The notes: generated by a model not told the origin, from the sequence alone. Counted from the first letter of the stretch, positions 1 through 13,225 are shown. The stretch: DNA of 64,000 nucleotides from Balaenoptera acutorostrata (GCF_949987535.1 NC_080070.1:12653770-12717769), one strand, 5' to 3'. Made by a program: numbers and translations.

Positions 1-364
1 CGAATCTGGAATTGAGAAATGATCAGACATTCTAACCTACAGGTCGCCCTGTCCTCCGTCCAGCGCTGAGCTGGGGGTTGCGGTTCACCTCCATTCATCC
101 TTATGCCATCAATATGCAGGTTTTCCAGAGTCCAGCTCCTTGCCCTTCAAACTAACCCTACCCACTGGGGCCCAGAATACCCAGGTGTGGACCATGGGGT
201 CCATCCTCCATCAGGATGAACAGGAGGAATCAGCATTGGTCAGAGAGGAGGGTCCATCACTCTGTATGCCTGAGGGGTGGTGATTTCCCTAAATCACAGG
301 TAGAACAGGGAAGGGCAGAACTCCACAGACACTCCTGGGACACAGTCAAGCCCACCATGACACT
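1..364. other. 3' flank of constant gene copy C, nothing recognised
   Basis: This lies beyond the polyadenylation signal of the last constant gene. I see no coding exon, recombination signal or clear repeat. In other mammals the TRB enhancer lies a few kilobases beyond the last constant gene, so it would fall outside the window. Confidence 0.5.
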
Positions 365-370
365 TTTATT
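365..370 (-). terminator. Polyadenylation signal of constant gene copy C
   Basis: AATAAA on the minus strand, about 180 bases past the stop codon of exon 4. The spacing suits a short TRBC 3' UTR. This UTR is unlike that of copies A and B. Confidence 0.7.
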
Positions 371-550
371 CCTTTAGTCAGTTTCAGATTCAGTGGTGAG
401 GAGCTCAATCTGCAGGGAAGCTGAGAGAAGGGACAGATATCCGTGTAGGAAGGAGATAAAAGGTGGAGAGAGAGAAACTCTTGAGGAACACAGACTGGAA
501 ACATGTTAAGGAGCATCCAAGGTGAGGATAATGCAATTTTGGAGCTGGTC

Positions 551-2207
<1,657 letters not shown>

Positions 2208-4649
2208 CTGGAAGGGAGAGGGGTTGGGAGCAGGGGTGGCCGGAGAGCCGGCTGGGCGTGGTAGGGCTGCGCCTGTGCGTGTGAGTCGGGGGCACAGGGA
2301 AGGGGGCCACGGGGTCATCGTAAAAGGAAATTGCGTAGTATTAGGTCCTGGTTGTTTGTGTGGGGGTCACCACCCGCTCCTCTGTGATTGTTCTCCCTCG
2401 GCCTGCCTGGCCTTTGTATTGACCCTACGACAGGCCTGTCCCCTGTGTCCCCAGCCCCTAAGGTGGCCTTACAAATGGCACTGCCCAACATTCTGAGTAA
2501 TGTTTCTTCTTTCCCCTTATTTGATTTCTTATCCGTCAAGAAAAGCTTACCTGTCTTTTTCTCCCCATAATATGTAGTAGTTATTTAAATAGAGCACTGG
2601 ATTGGAAGCAGAATAACGGAATTCAAAGCTTGGAAGTGACTTTGCCACCAACGTGACTTTAGACAGTCTCTCAATGTCTCTGCATCATTTTTCCTGCTTG
2701 TGACGGGAGAATCCCAACACCGACTGTCCGGAGCGGGGGTGGAGATGAAATGATATAAGGATTCAGAAAGCCCCTGCCCCCAGCTGGGTTACTTGTATGA
2801 GAGTCTGAGCGGCCAAGGAGTAAAGGGGGATTTGGGGCTAAGGGGGTCATTTTGGGGTTGGGGGTTTTTCTTCAGATGACAATATACAGATGGCATATTT
2901 GGGGGCACTCGTGTGAGTACAGCCTTTTGTATTAGGGTGTGCTCATGAGAATGGGAGGTTTTCTTTCTTTCTGCTGCTTTAGCAGGTCATCCTAGCCATT
3001 CCTCTGCCTCCAGGTAGCCCTGAGTTTCCTCAGCTCAGACAGATAGCCATCTCCCTGTGATTCAAATGCAGGCATCTTCAACCTTCTTTGCCCCTTTGAT
3101 TCCACATATTCTACTTTTCCCTACCAGCAAGCTTCCTAAATAGGCATCTGACACCATCAGAGCAAATTCGGCTCCCGGCTGTCTCGCTACAACTAAGCCT
3201 CAGGTCTGTGGCGTCCCCCAGGGCTCCAGGTGAAGGCATTCCAGTTAATTCCCCTGCGGCCTTTTCATCTGGCTGCCTCATTGCTTCTGGGCCCTCCTAC
3301 GTTCATGTTATTCTGCTCTTTGCTTTTTATCGATTGTTTTGTTTGTTTCTGAGCAATTCTGTTACAAGCAAGACACCTCATTCTAAAGAGATCTAGTTTA
3401 GGCTGGAAGATGGAGAAAATGTTCTTCTAACTGACTCTTCACATTTCCCTGGATGTGATCTGACTTCAGGGCTGGCTTCCTGGGTGTGTGACCTGTGCAC
3501 ACAGATTCACTTTTCCGAGGTAATGGATCATTAAAGGGCCAGGGTTTGGGACCCAGATTTACCTGGATCTGAGGTCTCCTGCTTTTCTCCACCCCCGCTG
3601 ATCACAGGAACCCAGCTACCCTCCGGGAAAACACACTTCAGCTGAGCCTCATTGGCTCCATCTTAACGAGCCTAAGTACAAACAGCGCTTGCTGTTGTCA
3701 AATCATCCAGGTAAATATACCCGTATTGAGGGGTTCCTCCCCTCTGGAGCCTCAATGCTCCCAACAGCAGGTGACCTTTAAGGTCCTTTTCCAGCACTAA
3801 GAGCCTAAGATCCTTCTGGGAATGTTCCTCACCTCACAAGCAAAATATCTGCATTTTAATGTATGTCCTGCACCATCTGGCTGTTTAACCTAGAAGACAT
3901 GGTGTGAGGAGGGAGATTTGGGGCCAGGGGATGAGGGGGGTACATTTGGTGAGTAAATCCACCCAGTGGCCCAGGTTCCCATCCAGCCCCCATGTGCTGT
4001 ACACACAGCCTGGCCCTCAGGGGTCTGGGGCTTAGGAAGAGAGGAAGAGTTTTAAACCTAATTTTAAATCCAAACTTCTAAACAGTAAATCAACAAACCC
4101 CGCTGATTTCGATTCTCTCCCTCACTGCCTGGCGTTTCTCTTTCACCTCTCTGTTCCACACTCTTGTCTGTCATCCTTTTCCTCCTCTGTTCCCTGGAAG
4201 CCTCCATCTGCACCTCCCAGGAGCCGGCTCTGCAGGGGGCCACACCCCGTGCTCATCCCTGCCTGTTCCTGCCCCTCCGGCTCATTTTCCCCTTTGCATC
4301 AGCTACACATCCTCCTGCCCTTCCCTCAGCCCAGGCTGTCCTCCTCGGTCTTTTTCTCCAATCAAGCAGCTCTCAGAGTCCTAATAAATCCTCTCTCTCT
4401 CCAATGCTCACCCTGTCCCTAAATATCTCAGAAACAAAGAGACCAAAGCCCCCCCTTTCCCTCTGTCCAAATTCCCGTCCCGGGAGTATCCCTACCCAAT
4501 ACCTTCCCCACCCAATATTCCCCACCTCCCTTGCAGAGTTGACCCCCAGCTGGACAACTGGCCACGCGCCTCAGCTCCAGCCCACACCACCCATCTCTGG
4601 GGCCCCCCCAGGCGCCGGGCTGGAAGGAGGGGAGACATCCAAATCTTAC
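2208..4649 (-). other. J-C intron of the copy C cluster
   Basis: Intron between the last J and constant exon 1. It contains a MIR-like stretch at about 2580-2750. Relative to copies A and B it keeps about 550 bp (2473-3023) that they lack, and lacks about 890 bp (joint near 3499) that they have. From about 3530 upward it is almost identical to the copy B intron. No exon is seen. Confidence 0.6.
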
Positions 4650-4696
4650 CTATGACCGTGAGCCTGGTGCCTGGGCCAAAATACTGCGTATAGGAG
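4650..4696 (-). other. TRBJ: TRBJ segment, J2-7-like, copy C cluster
   Basis: 47 nt, the human J2-7 length, encoding SYTQYFGPGTRLTVI with the FGPG motif. The heptamer CACTGTG ends at 4697 (4697-4703) and a GTAAG donor follows at 4649-4645. This is the last J before constant copy C. It is identical to the copy B counterpart. Confidence 0.95.
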
Positions 4697-4863
4697 CACA
4701 GTGAGGGGCCCCGCACTCAAACCCCCGCAGCCCCAAGGCCGCTCCCGCTCCCGGGCCCCAGCGCCCTGCTTCAGGGCTGCGAGCACACCAGGTGCCCGCG
4801 TCCGCCCCGCGCTCGCCGCCTTCCATCCTCCCCGCCGCCGCCGCCGGGCCCGCGGGCACTCAC

Positions 4864-4916
4864 CCACCACGGTCAGCCGGCTGCCGGCCCCGAAGGGCAG
4901 GGCGGCGCCTGTAAAG
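4864..4916 (-). other. TRBJ: TRBJ segment, J2-6-like, copy C cluster
   Basis: 53 nt as in human J2-6, encoding FTGAALPFGAGSRLTVV with an FGAG motif. Heptamer GGCTGTG at 4917-4923; donor GTGAG just 3'. It lies in a very GC-rich, CpG-rich stretch (about 4740-5100). The same segment occurs in all three J2-type sets. Confidence 0.95.
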
Positions 4917-4966
4917 CACAGCCCCGGGGCTCCCCACCCAAACCGAGGCGCGCCGCCCGCGCTCAC

Positions 4967-5012
4967 CTAGCACCAGGAGCCGCGTGCCCGGCCCGAAGTA
5001 CTGGGGCTGAGT
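4967..5012 (-). other. TRBJ: TRBJ segment, J2-5-like, copy C cluster
   Basis: 46 nt encoding TQPQYFGPGTRLLVL; the RLLVL ending is the J2-5 hallmark. Heptamer GGCCGTG at 5013-5019, then a 12-bp spacer and a GGTTTTTGC nonamer. Donor GTGAG. Identical in all three J2-type sets. Confidence 0.95.
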
Positions 5013-5073
5013 CACGGCCCCCCAGCGCCGCGCAAAAACCCGCCGCGTCCCCGGCGGCAGCGTCCCCGCTCAC

Positions 5074-5122
5074 CTAGCACCGACAGCCGGGTGCCCGCGC
5101 CGAAAAACAGAGGGTCGTTGCT
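5074..5122 (-). other. TRBJ: TRBJ segment, third in order (J2-4-like body), copy C cluster, variant 5' end
   Basis: 49 nt encoding SNDPLFFGAGTRLSVL. The FGAGTRLSVL body matches human J2-4; no separate J2-3 is visible. Heptamer GGCTGTG, 12-bp spacer, perfect GGTTTTTGT nonamer. The matching segments in the other two sets read SQNTQYF at the 5' end, although the flanks are identical; see findings. Confidence 0.94.
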
Positions 5123-5291
5123 CACAGCCCTGAGGCCCAGGACAAAAACCGGCGCTGCCCTCTCCTGACGTCCCGGACTCAGCCCAGGTCCCCACCGACC
5201 CCGAGCACAGCCCTAAATGAAGATGGGCAGCTGCCCACCTCTCTCCAGCCCGTCCTAGGGAGCGCTCAGGGACCCCAGCTGCCCTCCTTAC

Positions 5292-5342
5292 CCAGCACAG
5301 TCAGCTTGGAACCATTGCCAAAATACAGCTTCCCGGCGTTCA
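5292..5342 (-). other. TRBJ: TRBJ segment, J2-2-like, copy C cluster
   Basis: 51 nt as in human J2-2, encoding NAGKLYFGNGSKLTVL with an intact FGNG motif. Heptamer GGCTGTG at 5343-5349; donor GTAAG. Identical to the copy B counterpart. Confidence 0.95.
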
Positions 5343-5488
5343 CACAGCCCTGGGGACTCGGGCACAAACTTAGCCTTCCCTGAGAGCAGCCCAGGAGGGT
5401 CCACCGTCCACGCCCCAAAAGCCAGAATTCAGGCGGTCATCCAGGCTGGGCAGCCCATCCTCCCTCCCACCTGGAGCACCCTTCTTAC

Positions 5489-5538
5489 CCAGCACAGTGA
5501 GCCGGGTCCCTGGCCCGAAGTACCGCTCATTGTAGGAG
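5489..5538 (-). other. TRBJ: TRBJ segment, J2-1-like, copy C cluster
   Basis: 50 nt encoding SYNERYFGPGTRLTVL. Consensus heptamer CACTGTG at 5539-5545 and GTAAG donor. The other two sets have Q instead of R (a CAG/CGG difference). First J downstream of the D at 6.2 kb. Confidence 0.95.
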
Positions 5539-5545
5539 CACAGTG

Positions 5546-6149
5546 GGAAGGGGCTACCAAGAATTCCTCCCTCTTGCCCTCCTCCCCTGGCACAGACTGG
5601 GACCACCCTCCTTCTCCCTGGCTTCTCTCTTCCCACCTCTCTCCAGAACTAGCTGGACACAGAAATCTGGGCCCTGCCTGAGGTCATCCCCAATTTGCAG
5701 AGAGTCAGCTTGGCTTGGGGATTTACAGTAGTTGTGAAATTGGAAGGGGTATTTGTGATGGAGATTTTGCTGGATTGGGAAGTGTTCTAGGCTAGACCCT
5801 GCCTCTTACTACTTCTGGGACCTGCAACCTCCCTGGCCTTCGTTTCTGCAACTGAAAAATGGGGTAATATCTTCCCCACAGCGTTGTTGTGAGTGCTTAA
5901 CAAATTACACACCAGCAAGTACTTTGTCAAAGGGCAAGTTTTGTGAAAAGCACTGAATCATGATTCCACTTTAATGGCTTGATTCTTCACTTTCCTGGAA
6001 GCTGAGTGTGGAGCAGGGAGAGGCAGAGGTGATCACTGAGTCCAGATCCCTTCGAGATCACATCAGGGACCCGCTCAGGAGATCTCTCCCAGCTACTCTC
6101 CCCATGCAGGAGCCCCCCCTGGGCAGGTGGAGCTATTTTCTGAGGCAGG
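5546..6149 (-). repeat. D-J intron with MIR SINE (about 5796-5935)
   Basis: The core resembles MIR in direct orientation (tcttactacttctgggacct, then gaaaaatggggtaatatctt). The same element recurs at about 14325-14465 and 22800-22930, showing that the three D-J introns share one ancestor. Confidence 0.6.
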
Positions 6150-6188
6150 GCTTTTTGTAAAAGCCCTTCCTCTAACTGAATCATCGTG

Positions 6189-6208
6189 CCCCCCCCCCCC
6201 GAAGTCCC
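6189..6208 (-). other. TRBD: TRBD segment, D2-type, copy C cluster
   Basis: Diversity segment GGGACTTCGGGGGGGGGGGG (20 nt), flanked 5' by CATTGTG, a 12-bp spacer and nonamer 6228-6236, and 3' by CACGATG, a 23-bp spacer (6181-6159) and nonamer ACAAAAAGC (6158-6150). The GGGACT start matches human D2. The G run has 12 residues here and 10 in the copy at 14.7 kb. All frames favour glycine. Confidence 0.93.
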
Positions 6209-6236
6209 CACAATGTTACACTATGATACAAAAATG

Positions 6237-8473
6237 TCCTCTTCTATTGTCCCCCTCCCCTAACGACTGTGCAGAGGCAGGAAGTGCAGGTGGCAGAGGT
6301 TGGTCTGATTGAGTGGGGTGGGAAAAAAACTCAGAGTAATCGAAAGTGGGGAGGGGCTTGGGGAATGTCAGGGTGCTAGTGGAGGGGGAAGGGGACAGAG
6401 AGGCCCCTCCTGGAACTTACGCCACCCTGAGAAGACCTCCTATGTCATCAGGGCTCCCCTCTGGGACACACTGTGCCCACCTGCAAAGACTGGCATTTAT
6501 AGTGAGGCGGGTGGGAGGAGCATCCCTAGAGCAGGTGATGGCAACTTAGGGCAGGAGGACACAGCCTGGAAAGCTCTGCGATTCCCCATTGCTTCCTGAA
6601 TAGGGTCCAAGCTCCTTCCCCTTCATTAGTCCACAGATACTTAATGCACATCTACCATATGCCAGGCCTCATGCTGGTTGCAAGGATAGAGTCCACTCTC
6701 AAAGCGGGAAGCCCCAACCTGCCTTTTCAGCCTTATGACTTCCACCTTGGACCTCGCAGCCTGCTGAGCAGAAGTAACCAGAAGTACCTGACCCTGTAGT
6801 TTCATATCCTGTTCATACATCTGACTATCATGACCTCTCTCCCACATGGCTAACTGAGACCAATTCTTCCTTTGAAGAATTGCCACCTTCTCAGACTCTC
6901 CCCTGATGGTCCCAGTCACCTAGTGCTAGCCTCTGCCTGCATTTTAGGAGACAGCTCACGTTGCTGTTGAAAGCATCACCTAGTATGTTAACCGTTTCTA
7001 TTCATGAATTATCCCCATTATGAACAGGGAAGCTTCTCGGGGACCCTGACCTGGGTATCTTTGTTTTCTTGAAGGTTACGAGCAAATGTTGCAACGATAT
7101 GTGCTTAACGACGAGGCTCCTCTGCTCATGCATACAGGTAGACATATGTGTTCATGCATGTGTGTTGGTATGTGTGCAGACACCCATGTTAGAATGCACG
7201 CAGTGTTGCAGTAGTGGGAGGAGGCTGTGTGCTGCAGGCCTGTGAGGGGGACGATAGATGGCTGTTTCAGGCAGGCCTTAGGGTGATATCTGCTCCTGAA
7301 TTGGGTCACTTTGGGCAAACTCATTGATTCATTCATTTCTTTAAAGAGGATTTATTGGGTTAGTACACTGAACCAAGGTACTATGCCACGTCGCAAGGAT
7401 ACTGTAATACAACACAACCTGGTCCTCAAGGAGCTGACCTTCTAGTGGGGGTGTCAGACAAGGAAAGAGGTAGTTTCCATCAACTGTGGTCAGTGGCAGG
7501 AAGGAGATGCACACAGGGTACTGTGATAGCAAAATACAGGGGGAATTTCATCCAGTTGCATGGAGTAAGGGGCAAAGATCCTCCAGAGAAGGCTACTTGC
7601 TGGGGAAGATGTCATCGCTGAATCTGCAAGGATGAGTGGGAGCTCACATATGTGTCATTCCAGGTAGAGGAGTGCAAGATGGCCTGAGAGCCAGTGACTC
7701 GGGGGTTCAGGGTGACAGGAGTGAGGGTGAGTGTGGATAAAGTGGTGGAGGACAATGGTGGGTCTTTTATGCCATCCTGAGGACTTTGGGTTACATCACC
7801 ATGGTGACAATGAGAGAGTAAAGAGCTTTGGGAGGATTTCTAGAAATACCAACAGGGCTGATCCTTGGTTTTAGGGAAACTTATTTTCTATCCTCCCAGG
7901 ACTGATCAGGGACATATTCACACACATTTAATTCACTAGAGTGAAATTTATAACCAGCTTTGTAACTTAAACTGGAAGATACATCTGACAATGAGAATAG
8001 ATAGTAATAGTAATTTCTCTTCTTCTCACCTGGAATCACTCCTTGGTGACGAAGGAAGCTGAGGAGTGCCCTCAGGGAGACAGCGGAGAGGAGCGTGGGT
8101 GATGTATATGACACCCAGCTTTGTGGGCCATGGGGACATGACCACTCAGCAAGTGGACACAGCTCTTCCTCAGAGCATCTTTGTCCAGGTAGGACAGAAA
8201 TTTCCTATAGGCAGCATCACAGCTTTTTCTAGGTTGTTCCAGAGTAAGCCTCTCTCTTCACCAATCACACCCTTTCACATGTACTTAAGTCTTCCTGACA
8301 ATGAGGAGGAGTACCAGCCACAGGCTGGGACCCTGGACCCTCCTACCTGAGGGGACTGCACTTTCTTGAACACCTCTTGTTTCTACCCTGGCTGGAGTCA
8401 CATGGGACTTCAGAGATGGACGGAAGAGATATCTAGACACTCACAAGGCAGACTCAACCCAGATCAGGCCATT
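6237..8473. other. Intergenic: constant copy B 3' flank to D2-type segment, with L2 fragments
   Basis: No gene is seen. It contains a MIR/L2-like piece at about 6625-6690 and an L2-like stretch at about 7326-7830 beginning near an attcattcattt motif. The whole interval recurs nearly unchanged at 14764-17000 (offset 8527). Confidence 0.55.
6494..6501 (-). promoter_or_regulatory. Candidate TATA element upstream of the 6.2-kb D
   Basis: TATAAATG on the minus strand, about 285 bp 5' of the D, with ETS- and E-box-like sequence (aggaagtgcaggtgg) between. Germline promoters 5' of D segments are known in mouse. The assignment here is inference; a copy lies at 15021-15028. Confidence 0.3.
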
Positions 8474-8479
8474 TTTATT
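8474..8479 (-). terminator. Polyadenylation signal of constant gene copy B
   Basis: AATAAA on the minus strand, about 210 bases past the stop codon. Duplicated at 17001-17006 for copy A. Confidence 0.7.
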
Positions 8480-8690
8480 GGTTGAATCAGTTCAGGCCCG
8501 CCAGGGTCCCCCTTGGGCTAGGGAGATTTTGGTCATGAGTGTTTGGGGCGCATGCACACAGGGGTAGATACTGGGATGCGTGGAGAGATGAGAGCACCTC
8601 TTCTGAAGCACTGGGTAGGAATGGAAAAAGCAGAATTCACATCAGGGCAATAACAGGCTGGAAGCTCTTGGCTCCGCCTCTAAGCTGGCT

Positions 8691-10393
8691 TCAGGAATCC
8701 TTTCTCTTGACCTGAGGAAGAGAAAGTTCGGGGGTCACCAGGAGCCAGGAGTGCTGAGGACTAAGAGAAAGTAGGGTGTCCCACTGACATGACAAAGAGC
8801 AGGGTTTCCCCAACATCCATCCATTGGGTTTTCAGGTGACCCCAGTTTCTCCTTCACAGCATGGCGCTTGCATTGTGATCCCAGAGGTATAAGGTGTCTT
8901 CTGAGGCTTGTGGGTGACTCCCCCTCTTCCTCTCTGCCCACTCTGGTCCTGGCAGGATCTGTGTGTTCCTGGGTGTGAGTTGCTGTGTTTCAAGTGTCAC
9001 CTCGAACCTGCTGGCCCCACCCTGCCCTCCTCCTTACCATGGCCATCAGCACCAGGGCGCTGACCAGCACAGCATAGACGGTGGCCTTCCCCAGCAGGAT
9101 CTCATAGAGGATGGTGGCAGACAGGACCCCTTGCTGATAGGACACTGTTGGCAGGAAGGGAGAGCAGGTAGGTACCTGTGAGCAGGGATCTCTGGTCTCC
9201 TTGCCCACGCACCACCCCCCCTTCCATGCCCCACCAGGGTCCATGGGTTTTGAATTCTCTGGTTCCAGAGCAAAGACCATGGGAGACGGAGACAAAGGAG
9301 CAGGGGGCCACTTACCCGAGGTCAAGCCACAGTCTGAAAGAAAAAAGGGGGAGGGAAATGGATGAGAGAGTCCATCTTCAAAAGCAGATTCAGAACTAAG
9401 CCAGCCTTCCTCAGTCCAATAGCTGGCAAGGTGCTAACTCTTGCCAACAACCATGTGAGCTTGGAAGTGGATCCTTCCCCACTTGAGCCTTCAGATAAGA
9501 CTCCAGCTTTGGCTGACACCTGATTGCAGCCTCTGGAGGAAGACGAGCCAGCTAAGTTATGCCCAAATTCCTGACCCATCAAAACTACACAATAACAAAT
9601 GTGTGGTATTTTGAGCTGCTTTCAAAAAAATCAAGAAAAACAAAAAACTCAGCCAGACTCCCAGGCTCAGGGCAGCCTCTGGTCAGAGTCCTAGCACCTT
9701 CCTTCCTTCTGGCCACAGCATCCTTGAAGGTCACGGAACATGGCAGCACTGAACGGGATGAGGACCCACTGCTCAGACCCTGAGCTGTGCAGGCGGGTAG
9801 GGAGGGGGACCTTTCAGCACAGCTGAGTTGGGCTGACGATCTGGGATCTGGGGGAGGAATTAGCCCGAGGTGCCCTGTCCTCCCTCACGGTGGGCTTCCC
9901 ACACCCTCCCCTTTAGTCTGCATCTAGTCTCTCTGCTCTCCCCCCTGGATCTCCCCCTTTGTCTGCTCTGCCTCCCTCCTTGCTGAACCCTGCTGGAGCG
10001 GCTCACCTGCTCGGCCCCACACCTCGGCACTGATGTTCTGGGTGACGGGTTTGGGTCCGTCCTGCTTCCACTCGTCCTCGTCCGAGACCCCGTGGAACCA
10101 GACTTGGCAGCGGAAGAGGTTGCGAGGGTTGTACCAGAAGGGCGCGGAGACCCTCAGCCGGCTGCTCAGACAGTAGCTGGAGTCACTGCGGCTGGGGTCC
10201 TCCTTGTGGGGCTGAGAGTCCGTGCTGACCCCTGTCTTGACCTGCTTCCCGTTCACCCACCAGCTCAGCTCCACGTGGTCGGGGTAGAAGCCCGTGGCCA
10301 GGCACACGAGCGTGGCCTTCTGGGTCCGGGAGATCTCAGCTTCTGACGGTTCGAACACAGCCACCTTGGGTGGGGTCACCTTGCTCAGGTCGT
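8691..10393 (-). CDS. TRBC: T cell receptor beta constant gene, copy B (middle)
   Basis: Same role and architecture as copy C. Exon 1 10393-10007 (387 nt), exon 2 9333-9316 (18 nt, DCGLTS), exon 3 9144-9038 (107 nt, transmembrane), exon 4 8711-8691 (VKRKDS, TGA). All splice borders are intact and the product is 177 residues. It encodes the same protein as copy A as far as I can compare, and differs from copy C at three residues. Exons 1-3 closely match copy C, but sequence past exon 3 (tail exon and 3' UTR) is clearly different, as expected when gene conversion homogenises only the 5' part. Fed by the D at 14.7 kb and the J set at 14.07-13.18 kb. Confidence 0.97.
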
Positions 10394-13178
10394 CTGGAAG
10401 GGAGAGGGGTTGGGAGCAGGGGTGGCCGGAGAGCCGGCTGGGCGTGGTAGGGCTGCGCCTGTGCGTGTGAGTTGGGGGCACAGGGAAGGGGGCCACGGGG
10501 TCATCGTAAAAGGAAATTACGTAGTATTAGGTCCTGGTTGTTTGTTTGGGGGTCACCACCCGCTCCTCTGTGATTGTGCTCCCTCGGCCTGCCTGGCCTT
10601 TGCATTGACCCTACGACAGGCCTGTCTCCTGTGTCCCCAGCCCCTGAGGTGGCCTTACAGTTTCCTCAGCTCAGACAGAGAGCCATCTCCCTGTGATTCA
10701 AATGCAGGCATCTTCAACCTTCTTTGCCCCTTTGATTCCACGTATTCTACTTTTCCCGACCAGCAAGCTTCCTAAATAGGCATCTGACACCATCAGAGCA
10801 ACTTCGGCTCCCGGCTGGCTCGCTACAACTAAGCCTCTGGCCTGTGGCGTCCCCCAGGGCTCCAGGTGAAGGAATTCCAGTTAACACCCCTGCGGTCTCT
10901 TCATCTGGCTGCCTCATTGCTTCTGGGCCCTCCTACGTTCATGTTATTCTGCTCTTTGCTTTTTATCGATTGTTTTGTTTGTTTCTGAGCAATTCTGTTA
11001 CAAGCAAGACACCTCATTCTAAAGAGATCTAGTTTAGGCTGGAAGATGGAGAAAATGTTCTTCTAACTGACTCTTCACATTTCCCTGGATGTGATCTGAC
11101 TTCAGGGCTGGCTTCCTGGGTGTGTGACCTGTGCAGTCACACGGGACCCCACACTTAGAAGGGCCCCTTGTTGATTTAATGTGCTGGTGTCACCATTTTG
11201 AAATTCTAAGTAAATTTTAATAAAAGCCCTGGGTGTTCCCTTTGCGGTGGTTCTGCTTCCCATCAGGTCTGCTGCCCCACCCTGCTTTTCTCACCTTGCT
11301 GATAACTCCTCTGTCCCTAGGTCTTTACTGGCCGACCAGGTCTGAAATGGAAATCTCCTAACTTCTCTCTGCTGTCCTGGCTCCACCAGGCTTTCTGCCC
11401 CCAGCCTGGTTATTCACTCTCGCCTCAAAGACCCTGCCCCTGGGTTTCAACCAGCCCTCCAAGGGCACTATGGAATCTACTCCTCTGACCTCCTCCCCCA
11501 GCAAACTCTCAGCCCCTATTGGAAAAAGTAAAGATGCCTTTGGAGCCACGTGCGATGCTCCCCATGATGTTGACGTGATGGACCGAACGATCAGAAGCCA
11601 GACCTTCCTCACACCCTGAAGCACTGACTGCATGGCTGCACGATGAGGGCAAAGCCGGTTCTCCCTCCATGTTTGCGAGTCCCTGTGGGGTGTGGGTCGG
11701 TTTGCCCATGTGGGTGTACTGTGTGTGTCCTGGTGAGCTTCTGTTGCGTGTGCTTGGATGTGGGCTGAACTAGCCTCAGGCAGAACTCTGAAGTTTATTG
11801 GTCCTGTTCCCAGCCCTCCTCCCCATTAGCCACATGCCAAACCTGCCCCTCCTTTGGCACTGGGCTCCCCTCCCTTGCCAGTGGCCACCTAGCAGAAGGG
11901 TAGGGAGGGGACCACTGCATTACAAGAGGTTTCCTGGATACTCTCCATGTAGCTACTCTTGTAAGTCTCACAGCAGATTTGGCAGTAGGTATTGTTGATG
12001 ACATTGCAAAGAAGAGGGAAGGTTCCCACAGATTCACTTGGCCAAGGTCACCAGATCATTAAAGGGCCAGGGCTTGGGACTCAGATTTACCTGGTTCTGA
12101 GGTCTCCTGCTTTTCTCCACCCTGGCTGATCACAGGAACCCAGCTTCCCCTCCGGGAACACACACTTCAGCTGATCCCCACTGGCTCCATCTTAATGAGC
12201 CTAAGTACAAACAGCGCTTGCTGTTGTCAAATCATCCAGGTAAATATACCCGTATTGAGGGGTTCCTCCCCTCTGGAGCCTCAATGCTCCCAACAGCAGG
12301 TGACCTTTAAGGTCCTTTTCCAGCACTAAGAGCCTAAGATCCTTCTGGGAATGTTCCTCACCTCACAAGCAAAATATCTGCATTTTAATGCATGTCCTGC
12401 ACCATCTGGCTGTTTAACCTAGAAGACATGGTGTGAGGAGGGAGATTTGGGGCCAGGGGATGAGGGGGGTACATTTGGTGAGTAAATCCACCCAGTGGCC
12501 CAGGTTCCCATCCAGCCCCCATGTGCTGTACACACAGCCTGGCCCTCAGGGGTCTGGGGCTTAGGAAGAGAGGAAGAGTTTTAAACCTAATTTTAAATCC
12601 AAACTTCTAAACAGTAAATCAACAAACCCCGCTGATTTCGATTCTCTCCCTCACTGCCTGGCGTTTCTCTTTCACCTCTCTGTTCCACACTCTTGTCTGT
12701 CATCCTTTTCCTCCTCTGTTCCCTGGAAGCCTCCATCTGCACCTCCCAGGAGCCGGCTCTGCAGGGGGCCACACCCCGTGCTCATCCCTGCCTGTTCCTG
12801 CCCCTCCGGCTCATTTTCCCCTTTGCATCAGCTACACATCCTCCTGCCCTTCCCTCAGCCCAGGCTGTCCTCCTCGGTCTTTTTCTCCAATCAAGCAGCT
12901 CTCAGAGTCCTAATAAATCCTCTCTCTCTCCAATGCTCACCCTGTCCCTAAATATCTCAGAAACAAAGAGACCAAAGCCCCCCCTTTCCCTCTGTCCAAA
13001 TTCCCGTCCCGGGAGTATCCCTACCCAATACCTTCCCCACCCAATATTCCCCACCTCCCTTGCAGAGTTGACCCCCAGCTGGACAACTGGCCACGCGCCT
13101 CAGCTCCAGCCCACACCACCCATCTCTGGGGCCCCCCCAGGCGCCGGGCTGGAAGGAGGGGAGACATCCAAATCTTAC
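10394..13178 (-). other. J-C intron of the copy B cluster
   Basis: No exon. It carries an approximately 890-bp segment (11136-12026) absent from the copy C intron and lacks the 550 bp found there at 2473-3023. From about 12060 upward it is nearly identical to copy C, and throughout it is nearly identical to the copy A intron. Confidence 0.6.
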
Positions 13179-13225
13179 CTATGACCGTGAGCCTGGTGCC
13201 TGGGCCAAAATACTGCGTATAGGAG
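13179..13225 (-). other. TRBJ: TRBJ segment, J2-7-like, copy B cluster
   Basis: 47 nt, SYTQYFGPGTRLTVI, heptamer CACTGTG at 13226-13232 and GTAAG donor. Identical to the segment at 4650. Confidence 0.95.

Noticed and set aside
1..550. Inverted TRBV30 or the TRB enhancer
   Set aside because: In other mammals both lie several kilobases beyond the last constant gene; the window stops too soon and no V motif is seen.
7140..7200. TG-rich stretch near 7.1 kb and its duplicate at 15.7 kb
   Set aside because: Imperfect, short purine-pyrimidine alternation; not long enough to call a microsatellite or structural element.
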